DNA of 64,000 nt. Source: Ligustrum vulgare. Lineage: Eukaryota; Streptophyta; Magnoliopsida; Lamiales; Oleaceae. This document shows positions 11,947 through 23,400 of this stretch, in pieces. Each line of letters begins with the position of its first letter. Position 1 is the first letter of the stretch. The stretch spans positions 66,174,602 to 66,238,601 of the forward strand of contig OY743172.1 in assembly GCA_963555705.1 (NCBI GenBank). Direction: 5' to 3'. The notes below the pieces were generated by a model. The model was given only the letters and a program-made list of their open reading frames with translations, was not told the DNA's origin and searched no databases. Position numbers and translations under genes: made by a program.

Positions 11947-12400
11947 CTCCCATCAAGATTCAAATGGGTTTTTCCTTGAGAGTCTATCTAGTTTTATTTC
12001 TGTAGGGATTTTAGTCAAGACATGGGATGGACTGGGATGTACTTCTGGAGTGTAGAGATGTAAAAAAACATTATGCATTCTCAGTAGTTGTTCTTGTAAC
12101 TCTAGTTTATAAGCTAATTCCCCAATTCTTTCTATTATAAGAAAATAGTCGTATATCTAGGCATCAATTTTCCTTTTTTCCCAAATTGCAATAATCGTTT
12201 GATTGAAGAAACTATCATGAAGAATTAATCAATAACTCCAAATTCAAGTGTTCTCTATCTTTTTTTAGCATAACTCTTCTGCTAATCTTGAGCTATTTTC
12301 ATTCGAGTTCCAATCTTTTAGATAGCCTTTAACATATTATGTAACATATCTGAAATACTGACAATTGTTTTCAAAATAACCATGTGTGTGCGACAGTCTA
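11947..12400 (-). pseudogene. Upstream part of the interrupted minus-strand gypsy pol (integrase tail)
   Basis: Reading the minus strand from about 12400 leftward through frameshifts gives KIGTRMKIAQ then QKSYA, LEFGVI, LLQFGKKGKL, PRY, IGELAYKLEL, then the HNVF region, a PSHVL stretch and EKPI. This is the order seen in the end of chromovirus integrase. It continues directly into the piece at 2268-2390 once the 2396-11941 element is removed. There are several stops. RT and integrase core further upstream were not recognised beyond 12400. Confidence 0.8.
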
Positions 12401-13323
12401 ACTTTCCTTATTTGATTGGAACTCAATCAGACGTATTTTTCACCTAATTTCACCTCTTATAAATTAAGAACAAGGACAACCACTAGAAGAAACATCTCAT
12501 CTCATATTATAATATGCTCATATTCTTATAACTACTTTTACGTGGCTAGTTTTGACGAGCCATAACTGGTATCTTGATTATCAAATTTTATGATCCGAAA
12601 ATACCATTGTAAAGTAATTTATGAGAACTTCATGTTGGTACCACGATTTTTCCAATACAACCTCAACAAACCCCCCAAAATGTGTCCAAAATAGATGATG
12701 ATATGCTAGAAGACGACATGTGAGTACTGGAAATACCAGTTAGATTTTAATACAAGTTACCTCGAAAAGATGACTATTTGTCGAAAATCGTTTTCATATT
12801 ATTATTTTAATCAGCAACCTTAAACAGTTTAAATATTTTAAAGTATTGTACAAACTTTTTAGTGTTTTATTTAAAATATTTTTAATGTTTGAGTGCTTGA
12901 TAAGTGTAACAACTTTCTAACATTTCTCAAATTTATATTATTGATTTAAAAGAAAATGACTTTGTTAAAATAATATTATATAATTAAGATATTTTGATGT
13001 TAGCTACGTTACTTGGTAAAAAAAAATATATATATATTTAATTCGATCGAGATTAGGGTCATGTTACACCAAATGTTGTAGAGCTCGACTAAAGGGTGCT
13101 TGGGCATGGTCGAACTTGGTTGAAAGGTTGACGGTCCCCAATGTTAAAGGGTTCGAGCTCAATGGAAGACGAGCTTAATCGAGTATGGCGAAGTTTAAGC
13201 ATGGTTAATTTCTTCATGTTTTGTCTGGTCGAGCACTCTCATTTGTTGAGATCTAATAGCCTTAAACGTGGGTTGGTTAGTCAATGGGGCATATTTTTTG
13301 ACGATCAAGGAAACCAATAACAT
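12401..13323. other. AT-rich sequence without recognisable gene
   Basis: I see no conserved coding motif. 13040-13300 is slightly GC-richer, with repeated 'gtcgagc/gagctcg' words, and looks like eroded LTR sequence, but I cannot pair it with another copy here. Confidence 0.4.
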
Positions 13324-13881
13324 TGTGATTTTCGATATACTTATCATATTATAAGGTCAAGCCCAAACCATGCTCAATCATTATGCCAAGCCCAAGACAG
13401 TTATACTAAGCTAAACTCTATTACATTCCTTTGGAATAACTCATCATTTACTCAGTACTTAACACTTTACAAGTGGATTGCATTGAGCCACAAAATATGG
13501 AGAAAGTAGTATGCCTCCTCTATGTCTCTACAGGAAGTGACACTTGCAGAAAATCAGCAAGTGTAAAAATTTGCAAATCACCAAGCCCTAGGCCAAATGG
13601 ACCTACCTAAAGTTTGAAATTGACAACTAATCATCATTATTTACTTTTGTAATGATAAAAATATCGATTTCCATCTACAATAAACAATTAGTTTTTCTTG
13701 GGAGGTCATTGTAATAAACTCTAAGGGGGAATGAAAAGGAGAAATACTATATTATTATCAAATATTTGTTGATTGCTTTTATCTTCATTTGTTAATACAT
13801 TTGATTATCATATTAAACAATTTTTAATTGTAATCAACATTATTCTTTTTACCCCAAGTTGATAAAAAAAAATTGACGTCA
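13324..13881 (+). repeat. 5' LTR of Tat-like element
   Basis: Shares long blocks with 16716-17272, including 'acaagtggattgcattgagc', 'gaagtgacacttgcaga' and a final TTGACGTCA. Several indels and many substitutions separate the two copies, so the insertion is old. Confidence 0.85.
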
Positions 13882-13883
13882 AT

Positions 13884-13900
13884 ATTTTGGCGCTAGAATG
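13884..13900 (+). other. Primer-binding site, TGGCGC type
   Basis: ATTTTGGCGCTAGAATG starts two bases after the LTR. TGGCGC sites are typical of Tat and Athila elements. Confidence 0.55.
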
Positions 13901-13901
13901 A

Positions 13902-14614
13902 GCACTCCTCCTAAAACGAGGTCCTGTATTACCCAACACAAAAACTACAAATCCAAAACTCCTAAAAATCCATCAAACAAATAGATTCTTTATTCCCAAA
14001 AGCGTTCACAAAGATTACAAAAAAATGAGTCCAAGCACACATTCAATTAATGCAAGGACAAGAAGTCTTGGCATTGAAATCCCTCCAAATTATGGAAGGG
14101 TCCATTTTGAAACTTCACAAGGCCCAAGAGATCCATGCATAGATTTGTTTATGGACAAAATGCACCATCTTTCCAATGAGAGAGGGCAGCGTTTTCAGCT
14201 ATTTAGTCACCGGCCTCCAAAATGCCACCACCAGAATAGAACCACTTAACCATGGGAAAGAATACCAACACAAAAATGTGAAAATAGATTAATTAGAATC
14301 ACTAAAATGAAGGATTGTTGAGCTACAATCAAAGAAGAAGAGCTCTATATAGATGTTCGGCAAAATGCATGTTCACTATTCCTTGAAAACTTTCTAGCTG
14401 AAACTTTGCCCGAAAAATTCAAGATTCTTGTGCTCACTAGGTACGAATGAAACACTAATCACACATAACACATTTACAGGTACACCTCCTAGATGGAACA
14501 ATAGAGTGCCGGTGATGATCCTTACTCAACCAGAAGGACCCCTTTGGTTTGGTTGCCACAGATTTGCTGGGGAAGAGGGGGGGCCTTGGATCCATATAGA
14601 AGTCAATAGGACAT
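13902..14614 (+). other. Possible gag leader and start, unrecognised
   Basis: An ATG at 14025 opens a 74-codon frame beginning MSPSTHSINARTRSLGI, plausible as a gag start by position after the primer site. It is followed only by broken frames (for example VRQNACSLFLENFLAETLPEKF at about 14350-14420, which resembles gag core wording). I cannot confirm gag homology. Confidence 0.3.
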
Positions 14615-16091
14615 TCATATCACTATGATTAGCTCCGACTCCTTCTTCATTTTACCCCTTTTATAAGACATATCTGGGGATCCTCTTTGAATGAAAGGAG
14701 CCCTAAGTCCTATCTTCAAGAAGGATTGATTCTGCTTTTGTTGGACACATGGGCAGTTGTGAAAAAGGATTTTATGGTTCGCTAGCAAGCTCTCCAATTC
14801 ATTCAATCAAAAAGGTTGAGAAAACCTCCATTCTCTAGTTTGAGGCTTCGAGTGATGATTTGTCGCGTCGAGGGGAACGAAAGTAGAAGCATGTTGGACA
14901 ACTGAGGATGCTATGTATAATGAGGTCATTGAAGTCGAGGATGGAATATTAGAATTTACAGTGCTCAAGGTCGACTGATCAACCTCGGTTGGAATAGCTC
15001 TTTGAGGGCTTATTATGACCTCCTTGGGAATGTAGGCCGAGGTCATCACCTTTGAAACCTTGGCTACAGTCACCCACTTAGTAGTTGGGAACTTCCTCTT
15101 CTTGCCCTAGCAGGAGGCAACTATAGCTAGTATGAGTTTAGCCAAGGTCTTGCCATCATGAATCTTTGCAGCCCTTAGATCTTTCATCATTTTTTGCACT
15201 TTCCTACAAATCATAAGTGTTAAGCTATTAGTAATGAATTATGAGTTGTAAAATTTGAAGAGATTAAAAGCATAAACTTACTTTTCTTTTGATGAGGGAA
15301 AATGAACTCCAACTTTTTTGAAAGAAGACTGGCCCTGAAGAGGTTCTCATCAGTAATAAAATATCTGCACTCCTTCTAGACGTTAGTGTACTCATGGGTA
15401 CGGTTAGTCCTTTCCTTCGACTCAACAGTATGATTTAATCTTTCTTAGCTTGCATAGAAAAGAAAATTATTAAAGTTAAAACTCTAGTGTTGAGGGTGGA
15501 AAAGAATTGTCATGGGATGGATACCTAGAACCAGTGGATCTTCCACTCTTTCATAGAGTCTGGAAGATCCTTTATCAAATTATCCCTAGTTTAGTCGGGC
15601 ATTAGCATAATGAAAGCCCATCATGCTTAAAGCTATACAAAGAATAGAACTCTTCAATGCTCAGTTCCCCAAAGCCTATCTCATGCCAAAGAACTATCAT
15701 ACATATCAAAGTCCTCCACCCCATTTGGAATCATTTGGGATGGAACTATTCTCCAGGACTTGAAATTTTTTCTAATTATCAGGGAGATGAGTAATCTAAG
15801 GCCAACTTCGAGTATATCTATGTTCATTACCATGTGGCCTACTAGAGGATCACATGCACTATCCTCGGAAAAGGGATTGGGAGCTCAGTTTCCTCTTGAA
15901 TCCTAAATTTTTCCTCCAATATGTTCGGTCCCCTCAGTTCACCACTATCTCATACTTTTAGCTTCCCAGTAAGTCTCACTCTGAAGATTGGAAAAAATCT
16001 TCCTCTCTCTTTCTGTCAAGACCAACCTATATTCCTCAACAACCCTTCATGAGGCTATAGTGACCCTCTCACCAGAGGGATTCGTTGCCAT
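14615..16091 (-). pseudogene. Antisense extra ORF relic (PF04195-like, putative gypsy-type transposon protein)
   Basis: The minus strand starts MATNPSGERV at 16091, then EEYRLVLTERERKIF and YWEAK. A block at about 15800 reads GLRLLISLIIRKNF and SWRIVPSQMIPNGV, which matches the plant pattern LRFPLHPF...GLAPSQLxPNxWR of the Pfam family 'putative gypsy type transposon'. DSMKEWK at about 15565 fits the same family. Further exons read KVQKMMKDLRAAKIHDGK (about 15190) and KKRKFPTTKWV (about 15095). A Ser/Thr-rich tail spans about 14807-15073. An intron-like gap ends in TTTGTAG just before the KVQKMM exon. Stops are frequent. Its orientation is opposite to the LTRs. Confidence 0.65.
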
Positions 16092-16715
16092 CAATGGAGA
16101 AGCCCTTAGGACCTCCATAGGTTGTTCTTCAGAACCTCCACTATATCGATCATACTAACTCGCTTCAAAACTATGCATATGTCCCACACCTCAACCACCA
16201 TATCAAAATCCCAAAACAATAAACAAAAATTCAATGTCAAAATTGATAGTGAAGGTGTTCAAGAGTAGGAAGTTGGAAAAAGTGAAAAACTTATGGTATT
16301 GATACCTGCAAAGGACTCAGAATAACTTAGTTGAGCGTTAGTCGGAAAAGTGCAGAGTGGAAGACTAAGAATACAGAAAAATCATCGAAGAAGATGAGTA
16401 AAAAGACAAAGTGAGAAAAGAAGAAAGCAAAAAAGCATTTTTACTTTTTTTTTTTAAAAGAAATTTTAGTTGTTGGGTTGGATCTGAACGGAAGGATGAG
16501 ATTACACAAGGAACTCGAAACAACGATAAGGCGTGCCAAACACACCCTTACCCTTAGAAATTCCACATTGCTATGTCCAAAATGATGTAACAGTTGTCAA
16601 AGATTACCTAGAGATGAGCAAAACATATTGGCAAATAAAAAGAGCACTATCAATTGAGGCCGAAAATTTTAAGATCCAAACTGAACTTATTCAGTCTAGA
16701 CCTTAGGGAGACAAT

Positions 16716-17272
16716 TGTTGAAATACTTATTGATTATAAGGCCAAGCTCAAACCCTATTCAATCAGTGGGCCAAGCTCAAGCTCATTTATGTATGGTCTG
16801 CTTCACTCCTACTGAACCCACCTTGGATGTATGGACTCTAACCTCAACATTATCTGACCTCATCGTTTAGTACGATGACTCCATCTTTAATTCGGAATAT
16901 AGCGAGTTGAACTCCATTACATTCCTTCATAATAACTCAACATTGACACAGTGTTCAACACTTGACAAGTGGATTGCATTGAGCTACCAAATATGGATAA
17001 AGCAATACACCCCTCCATACCTCTGCAAGAAGTGACACTTGCAGACGATCAGGAAGTGCCATAAATTGCGGCTCACCAAACCAAGGCCGGAGGGACCTAC
17101 CTAACGTCTAAAATTGACAGCTAATTATTATTTTGATGATATAAATACAAACAGTTAGTTTTTCATATTAATGGGAGGTTCGTTGTTCAAATTAAACTCT
17201 TTTTAACTATAGTTCACGTTGTTTTCTTATCTCAAGAATTTGATATGCGTTCGTGTTAATTTTTTGACGTCA
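16716..17272 (+). repeat. 3' LTR of Tat-like element
   Basis: Begins TGTTGAAATAC and ends TTTTTTGACGTCA, collinear with 13324-13881. The sequence between the antisense gene start (16091) and this LTR is purine-rich on the plus strand, with no ORF of note. Confidence 0.85.
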
Positions 17273-17868
17273 GCAGTGATCATTAATTTTATCACTGGGA
17301 GTCATTGACTAATATTTGTGCAAAATCTACTAAGATAATAGACTGAAAATATTTTCATTATGCACCACTCTATTGTTGTGTCAAGGAGCCTATGTTTCTC
17401 TCTACTCTACTCTTATATTTAGGTTGACGTGGACTTACTTAAAACACATCAAAAGAGCTTGTTTGGCATATATTTATTTTAAATGAAAAATGATTTTTTG
17501 GAGAATGTATGATTAAAAATAAGTAAAAAATTGTGAATCCGTATGATTGAGATTTTTTTTTAAAAAACCATTCATTCTCATCCGATATTGAGCATTCTGT
17601 CAACAAGATGTCCAACATTTAATATTTCGATAATGCTTGATGCACAAAGGAATTTCACTTGTGTCCGATATGTTTGGAAGCAGTTTGCAATAATTTGTTG
17701 TTTTTACTTGGTGTGCCTATTTTATTTACCTTTTTTTTTATTATTATTGTAAATGTAAAAAATTTATAGATGAAATGGGTTACAAAATCTCCGGGCATAC
17801 CCGAGAAAAGACATGGCACTGTAGCAAAAAAAAGTCGCAAAAAAATAAACATAATCATTCTTCTGAAA
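17273..17868. other. 3' flank of the metalloproteinase gene
   Basis: AT-rich DNA without coding motifs. The minus-strand sequence just after the gene stop is T- and A-rich (about 17700-17860) and would contain the 3' UTR and poly-A signals, but no single signal stands out. Confidence 0.4.
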
Positions 17869-18957
17869 TTACAAAAATAAGAATAATACAATAGCCAATA
17901 TAATTCCATACCTCCAAGATGAATAAACCAAATTATTTGCCCCATTTGAATCCCTCTCATTTGAGTCATTTCTAGGAGTCAGAACCGGGTCGGACTCATT
18001 GTAATTTTTACTCGACCCGTATAGCTCTTGTATCCCCATAATATCGTCATTAGCGAGTTCCACTTTCCTCGTACCCGAAGAAATACTCGGGTACATAATA
18101 GCCTCTTCATCTGAGCTATGACCCAACCCGAGTATATGCCCGATTTCATGAACCGCAACTGACTCCAGATCCACAGCTGATAGTGGTGAAGCATTGATAA
18201 AATCACCGTCCATCACCCAATTCTCGTCACCGTCCAAATGAAACAACCCAGAAGGAGGCGAAAATGCATGCGCTAAAGTCCCCAAAATGCCGTCGAACGC
18301 CTCGCCGTCGCCGTGATTTCCACTGAAGAATCCGATCTTGATGTCCGCCCTTAGGTACGATGACGTTTCGGTGAACGTTAACGGCGTTACTTCCGACCAA
18401 CGTTCAAATGCTCGTCCAAATAGGCTTCTGACATTCTCCGGCAGGTCATTCGCCGGCAAGAATGAATATGTTAATTCAGACTTACGCGCAGGCCAGCTCG
18501 GTTTGTTAGGGAAAAACGAGTAATGCGTCACTGTATGAATCGTAGAATTCGTCTTGGGATTACCAGAATTCATCGCTGAAGTGCCATTGACAACATCAGG
18601 ATTCCCACATCTGGGTAGTACAATATGCTTCAACGTTTGTCCATCGAGTTCACCAGTGCTCTTCAGATTGAAGTTAACTTGATACATTTTGACTGCCGAT
18701 TCAAGAATTTCATCAAAATCATCTGTAAAATTCGCGGATGAAGAACTAATATACCCAAATCGTTGGAAATAGTTTTTAAGTTCTGCCAATCCGTTTACTT
18801 TTTGACCTTTGTGGGATCCTAGAAATTGGTTAAAATCGTCCCATACTGTTGTATTTGGGATCAAAGAAGTTGGGATTGAAGTAATGTTGGGGAAGAAATG
18901 GGCTGAAATTGGAGTAACTGTGAAGAACAATACAAAAATAAATAGAGAAAGGTGCAT
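17869..18957 (-). CDS. Plant matrix metalloproteinase (matrixin, M10A), GPI-anchored type
   Basis: This is a complete intronless 362-residue zinc endopeptidase, the normal length and structure for plant MMPs. Residues 1-19 form a signal peptide. Residues 34-112 form the peptidoglycan-binding-like prodomain. The cysteine switch PRCGNPD is at 115-121 with Cys117. The catalytic domain has the structural-metal region NHGDG to FHLDGDENW (214-247) and the zinc site HEIGHILGLGH at 270-280 (His270, Glu271, His274, His280), with the Met-turn at Met288. A Ser/Asn-rich linker and a hydrophobic end (350-362) suggest a GPI anchor at the plasma membrane. There are several N-glycosylation sequons. Plant MMPs act on extracellular proteins in development and defence. 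All key residues are present. The first ATG is the only one giving a signal peptide. Confidence 0.97.
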   Translation of the reverse strand: MHLSLFIFVLFFTVTPISAHFFPNITSIPTSLIPNTTVWDDFNQFLGSHKGQKVNGLAELKNYFQRFGYISSSSANFTDDFDEILESAVKMYQVNFNLKSTGELDGQTLKHIVLPRCGNPDVVNGTSAMNSGNPKTNSTIHTVTHYSFFPNKPSWPARKSELTYSFLPANDLPENVRSLFGRAFERWSEVTPLTFTETSSYLRADIKIGFFSGNHGDGEAFDGILGTLAHAFSPPSGLFHLDGDENWVMDGDFINASPLSAVDLESVAVHEIGHILGLGHSSDEEAIMYPSISSGTRKVELANDDIMGIQELYGSSKNYNESDPVLTPRNDSNERDSNGANNLVYSSWRYGIILAIVLFLFL

Positions 18958-20150
18958 CTTGTTTTAGAGATAGATGAAGGTTTGAACGGATCTCGGATTT
19001 GTGGTGTATTTGAACGGAGAGTTTGATGATTTGGATTTTACAGAAATAATAATTGAAAATGGAGAAGAAGAGGCCGGCATTATTGGTTGGTTACATCGAG
19101 ACATTTTTAATTTTTATTCAATTTGATATTTCCGTGCGATTTCCTGTGTAATTTTCTCGTCTTTTTTTCAGGTTGTTTTTTATGTCAAATTGGCACTTCT
19201 TTGGTTTTTATTAAAAAAAATTCATTTATCGACTTTACTCAATTTCAATTATTCACATTAAAAGTTAAGTTTATAATTTTTGACTTTCAACTAAATATCA
19301 ATCACCAATTCTCCTAAAAATCATTATTCATTTAAAAAAAAACCCATTTAAATAATACAAAATACACTCGTATTAATTTTGGACAGGAATCCATTCCATG
19401 AATTGAGAAAAAAGACGTGACATGTCAGCAAATAGACGAAATTAGTTAAAAATATTTCTCCAATACATTCTATGAATTAAAATGTTAAACCGATGTAGAT
19501 TATAATAAAAGAGACAATATGGGATGTTCCATCTAAATGTAGATGCTCCGTAAGATTCTATGACACAACATTTTATTTAATTTTATAATAATTATTTTAA
19601 CTATAATAATAAAAGACATTAAATCTTAGGGTTCAAAATTGGGAGTTTGTTTTTATTTTATAAGTATTTTAACTATAATAAAATAACGTTGATTCAGGGA
19701 ATTCATTAAAAAAATGGAGTTCAAAATTTGAGAGTTTGCTTTCAAAATTGGGACGTCAAAAAAATGGAATAAACTTTGGTTTTCAACGCAAAAAGTTTGA
19801 ACATATTAATAAACATTGTTTTAAGTTTAATAATTTTAAAAAATATAGATTTACAAAAAATTGTCGCTAAATAAAGTTATCTAAAAATATTAGTCCAAGA
19901 AAACGACATTTATATTTTATAATAATGAAATATTTAAGATTATTTTAATTATTATGCGAATAGGCTATTAATTTTAAATTTAAAAAAAGTCACATAATCA
20001 AAATTGTTTAAATGTAGAAGAAATCATTGGAAAATAAATTTTAAACTTCTTCGTCTATTTATTCATGTTTTCTAAAAGTCCGTCCATTTCATTGTCACGT
20101 CAAGGTTTTACCGTCAAATCTATCTTCTAATTTTTCGTTATTTTCTTCGT
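18958..20150. other. Upstream region of the metalloproteinase gene and AT-rich intergenic DNA
   Basis: The first 120 bases would hold the 5' UTR and core promoter of the minus-strand gene; no certain TATA box was identified. Farther out the sequence is AT-rich, with short local repetition at about 19560-19780 ('ttttaactataata', 'gttcaaaattgggagtttg'). No gene is seen. Confidence 0.5.
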
Positions 20151-21038
20151 GTTCTTATTATTTTCGAGTCAAATCTGATTTAGATCTTTCCTAGGTTTTA
20201 ATTGTCGTTATTCCGCGTGTTCGACGAGATTCCCCGACTGGGATCTCATCAGATCCACGCGAAGCTAAAAGCAAGATTGAGGATACAAGAACAAGGAGAT
20301 GAACATGTGACCTCTTTTCATTTATCTTGTGATTTATTTTCATTCATATATCTAGGCTAAATGTTTAGTGTTGGAATAGTGATGAAACTTTAATTTATTG
20401 ATTTTATGTTTTGACTGTTTGTTTAATTTATATAATTCATGGGTTTGAGTAATTAAATTGTTCTTTTAATCATATGCAAATTTCTAGCCAACTTTTTTAT
20501 AACTGTTGTAACATTTTCTTATATGAAGAGAGAAGAAGAATGTTAGATATATTTAATAACCACAAGGTCCAATAGAGGATAAAGATATACCACCTATGCC
20601 TTGTGTTATCCTTTAAAAGTGTTCTCAAAACTAAAATGGTTTTTCAGTGTTCAATTCGACATAGAGATATAGTCGATTTACATTTTAGAAAAAAGTATTT
20701 AATGCATTCTTGAGAGAGGACTTAAATAACATTAGTAACACGGATTTTCAAAACCCATGAATTATAGTTAAACAAATAAATCAAAATATAGAGGATAGAA
20801 TTAAAGTGGATTCTCAATTTACTACAAGCTTGTTTTCATTTATTTTATTAAAATCAATTCTTGATCTTTTTCTTAGTTTAATTTTAGTTTAGATTCATTC
20901 AAACAATCTCTCAATTAAGTTTTCTCGTTCCAGTTAAGGAAAAATGCAATTTACTCAATCCTTGTAAGTACGATATCCGGACTCAAAAGTCAACTTTATT
21001 ACTTATGCGATTCGTACACTTGCGATTAGAAACCAACA
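20150..21038 (+). repeat. Probable 5' LTR of an Athila-like gypsy element
   Basis: It is placed by the Athila-type primer site immediately downstream and by the familiar Athila LTR ending 'gattagaaaccaaca'. The left boundary is not determined. A 'gttattccgcgtgttcgacgag' style stretch near 20208 resembles the end of the copia solo LTR at 32350-32390, so this stretch may itself be composite. No matching 3' LTR was found. Confidence 0.35.
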
Positions 21039-21040
21039 AG

Positions 21041-21059
21041 TTTTTGGCACCGTCGCCGA
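21041..21059 (+). other. Athila-type primer-binding site
   Basis: TTTTTGGCACCGTCGCCG matches the TTTTTGGCGCCGTTGCCG site found after Athila 5' LTRs, with two differences. Confidence 0.75.
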
Positions 21060-21303
21060 AGTTTGTAGTTTAAATTTATTTTTTGGTTATGATCACTAAT
21101 TCAGACTTTTTACTGCTTATTAGTTTAGTTAGATTATTTTAGTGGTGTTTAGTAATTTTTAGCTTTAGTTTAGTCACTAGCTCTCTTTTTTTTTGCTCAT
21201 AGTTGTGTATGCTACGTTCAAAAATATCTTCGAAGTTCATTCTGAAATAGAACGCACTTTACACCATATATTAAGAGAATTAGATAAATAAAAAAATAAG
21301 AAA

Positions 21304-22760
21304 ATGGAAAATAACAATCCAAGGTTTCCTGGTGTTGAGCCTGTGGATGAGGATGACATGCTGGTTGGTGACTTTAATATGCCTCAGGTGGTTCATTGGG
21401 TTGGCGAACTTTCAACTAAAAACCAACGTCATATACATTTTCCAAATTGACGACAATTCCATTGAAGACCTGACGAAAACCCGCATACACATGTCTCAAA
21501 TTTTTAGACTCAAGTTATTTCCATATACTATATGGGACAAAGCAGTCGATTGACTGGATTCTCGTCCCGTTGCAAGTATAACTACTTGGAATGAGTTGGT
21601 TCAAAAGTTTTGCACAAAGTTCTTGCCTCCAGGAATGGTTTCCAAGATTAGACATGAAATAATAGTGTTCCAACAATAAAATGTTGAATCTTTTGATGAT
21701 GATGCTTAGAACAGATTCAAAGGCATGCTCAGGAAGTGCCTAAATCACGGGATCAATAGAGGTGACCAAGAGAAATTTTTCTATGAAGGTCTACTTCCCC
21801 ATTTTAAGAGCATGGTCGATTCATCATCAAATGGAGCTTTAACTACAAAAATAATTGGTCAACCATTGGAGCTGAGAGGATTGTCAATACCAATGCGATG
21901 TGGGGTTCTGATGGGGTGATCCAAAAGAATGTAGGAGCGTATGAAGTAGATGATTACACTGCAATTTCTGTAAAAATTGACTCTTTGACTACAAAAGTGG
22001 AAAGTATAACACTAGTGAACCATTCAGCGAAATCTGCAAAAGTGAGTTGTGATGAATGTGGTGCAAATCACACTATCTCAGATGGGCCCCATTCTAGCAT
22101 GTCTAGTGGAACAGGTAGACCTTTTTTCGGGAGGTCATCGCCAAAACAATTCATATTCCAATACATACAACCGAGGTTGGCGAAATATTTTACGTGGAAG
22201 GATCATAATTCTAGAAGAAATAGTTTTCAAGCTCATAGAGAAAACAAACAAGTTCATGGGGAAGACAAATCAACATATGGCTAAGACAGATCAGTTCATA
22301 ACAAAAACATAAAACTTTAGCAGAAAATTGAGATGATCTTGCAAAGTCATCAATAAAGAATTTGGAGACTCGGGTGGGACAAATAGCAACCTGGGAAACT
22401 ACCTTATAACACAGAGAATAACAAAAAGGAGCAGGTTATGGCAATTGGAGTTGTGGAAGACGAAAGGGACTGTGTACTGGAAAGATCAGTTTTGCTCCTT
22501 ATAACAGGGTCTATGTATCTCATGTTCCTTATCCTCAGAGACTTAAGCATCCCACTAAGAGGAGGAAGTAAATGTGCTTCCTACTCGGAGTGGTTTTCAA
22601 TCACCTGAGGTACATGTGAAAATACCAGCAGAAGTTAAGGATGAAAGAGGTAAAAAGCATGTTGAAGTACCTAAGAGGTCATCTAAAATGAAGGACAAGG
22701 AATATGAGGTGAAATCATCAATTAAGCCTAAAAATCCACATGTCCCATTCCCGTAAAGGT
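21304..22760 (+). pseudogene. Athila-like gag relic
   Basis: An ATG at 21304 is followed by broken frames. The gag core is clear at 21470-21920: IFRLKLFPYTIWDKAVD, then LDSRPVASITTWNELVQKF, FLPPGMVSKIRHE, LRKCLNHGI and FYEGLLPHFKSMVDSSSNGAL. This is the retrotransposon gag pattern, with in-frame stops replacing Trp and Gln codons. A later part (about 22050) reads CDECGANHTISDG, a remnant of the Athila C-x2-C motif. A Lys/Glu-rich region follows to about 22760. It is non-functional. Confidence 0.85.
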
Positions 22761-23346
22761 TGTAGAAGAATAAAGAGGATAAGCAGTTCAACAAATTCCT
22801 CAACATGCTCAAAAAATTGCCCATTAATATCCTATTCTTGGAGGTCTTTACACAAGTTCCAAATTATTCCAAGTTGTTGAAAAAGATGATGTCAAGTAAG
22901 AAGAAGCTTGAGTATCTTGAAGAGGTATCCTTGAACGAAAAAGTAGCACAATCTTGTAAAAGAAGTTGCCTCCTAAGCTTAAAGATCCAAGGAGTTTTTC
23001 CATACCTTGCATCATTGGAGACTTACAGTTTAACAAGGTTTGTGTAATCTTGGAGCTAGTATAAATTTGATGCCTCTATTTGTTTATCGGAAGCTGAGAT
23101 TGGGTGAGCCAAAGCAAAGTAATATCAGGCTACAGTTAGCTGATCGTTCTACTTGCTGTCCATATATAGTCGTGGAGGATGTATTATTTAAGGCTGATAA
23201 GTTCATCTTTCCAGCTAACTTCATAACTTTGGACATGGAAGAGGATGAAAATATTCCATTGATACTTGGTCGACCCTTTTTTGCCACTGAATGAGCACTG
23301 ATCGATGTGGAGAAAAGGACAGGTAGTGCTTTGGACTGAAAAAATG
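22761..23346 (+). pseudogene. Athila-like aspartic protease relic
   Basis: The region reads FNKFLNMLKKLPINI and then, at 23040-23294, CNLGASINLMPLFVYRKL, LQLADRS, VVEDVLFKADKFIFPANF and IPLILGRPFFAT. This is the Athila protease order. The catalytic Asp of the usual DLGAS motif is Asn here, and the reading frame is interrupted upstream at about 22935, so the protease is dead. No reverse transcriptase follows, unlike a full Athila element. Confidence 0.88.
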
Positions 23347-23400
23347 AGGAGTTGACTTTCACAATGATTCAATTGAATGCTCATGATTAACAACTTGAAA

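Larger units (their letters stand above)
13324..17272 (+). mobile_element. Non-autonomous Tat-like LTR retrotransposon (LARD type)
   Basis: Two homologous LTRs of about 557 bp (13324-13881 and 16716-17272) enclose 2.8 kb with no reverse transcriptase or integrase. A TTTTGGCGCTAGA stretch follows the left LTR and a purine-rich 'ttagggagacaat' precedes the right one, so the element reads on the plus strand. The interior holds a possible gag start and an antisense, multi-exon gene relic. Tat-lineage elements are known for an antisense extra ORF near the 3' LTR, which is the basis for the lineage call. I found no convincing target-site duplication. Confidence 0.7.

Noticed and set aside
13319..17277. 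Target-site duplication for the Tat-like element
   Set aside because: Flanks AACAT and GCAGT do not match; mutation or recombination may have removed it, so none is claimed.
17655..18206. Additional minus-strand frames overlapping the metalloproteinase
   Set aside because: They are alternate frames over the real gene and its 3' UTR, with no domain.
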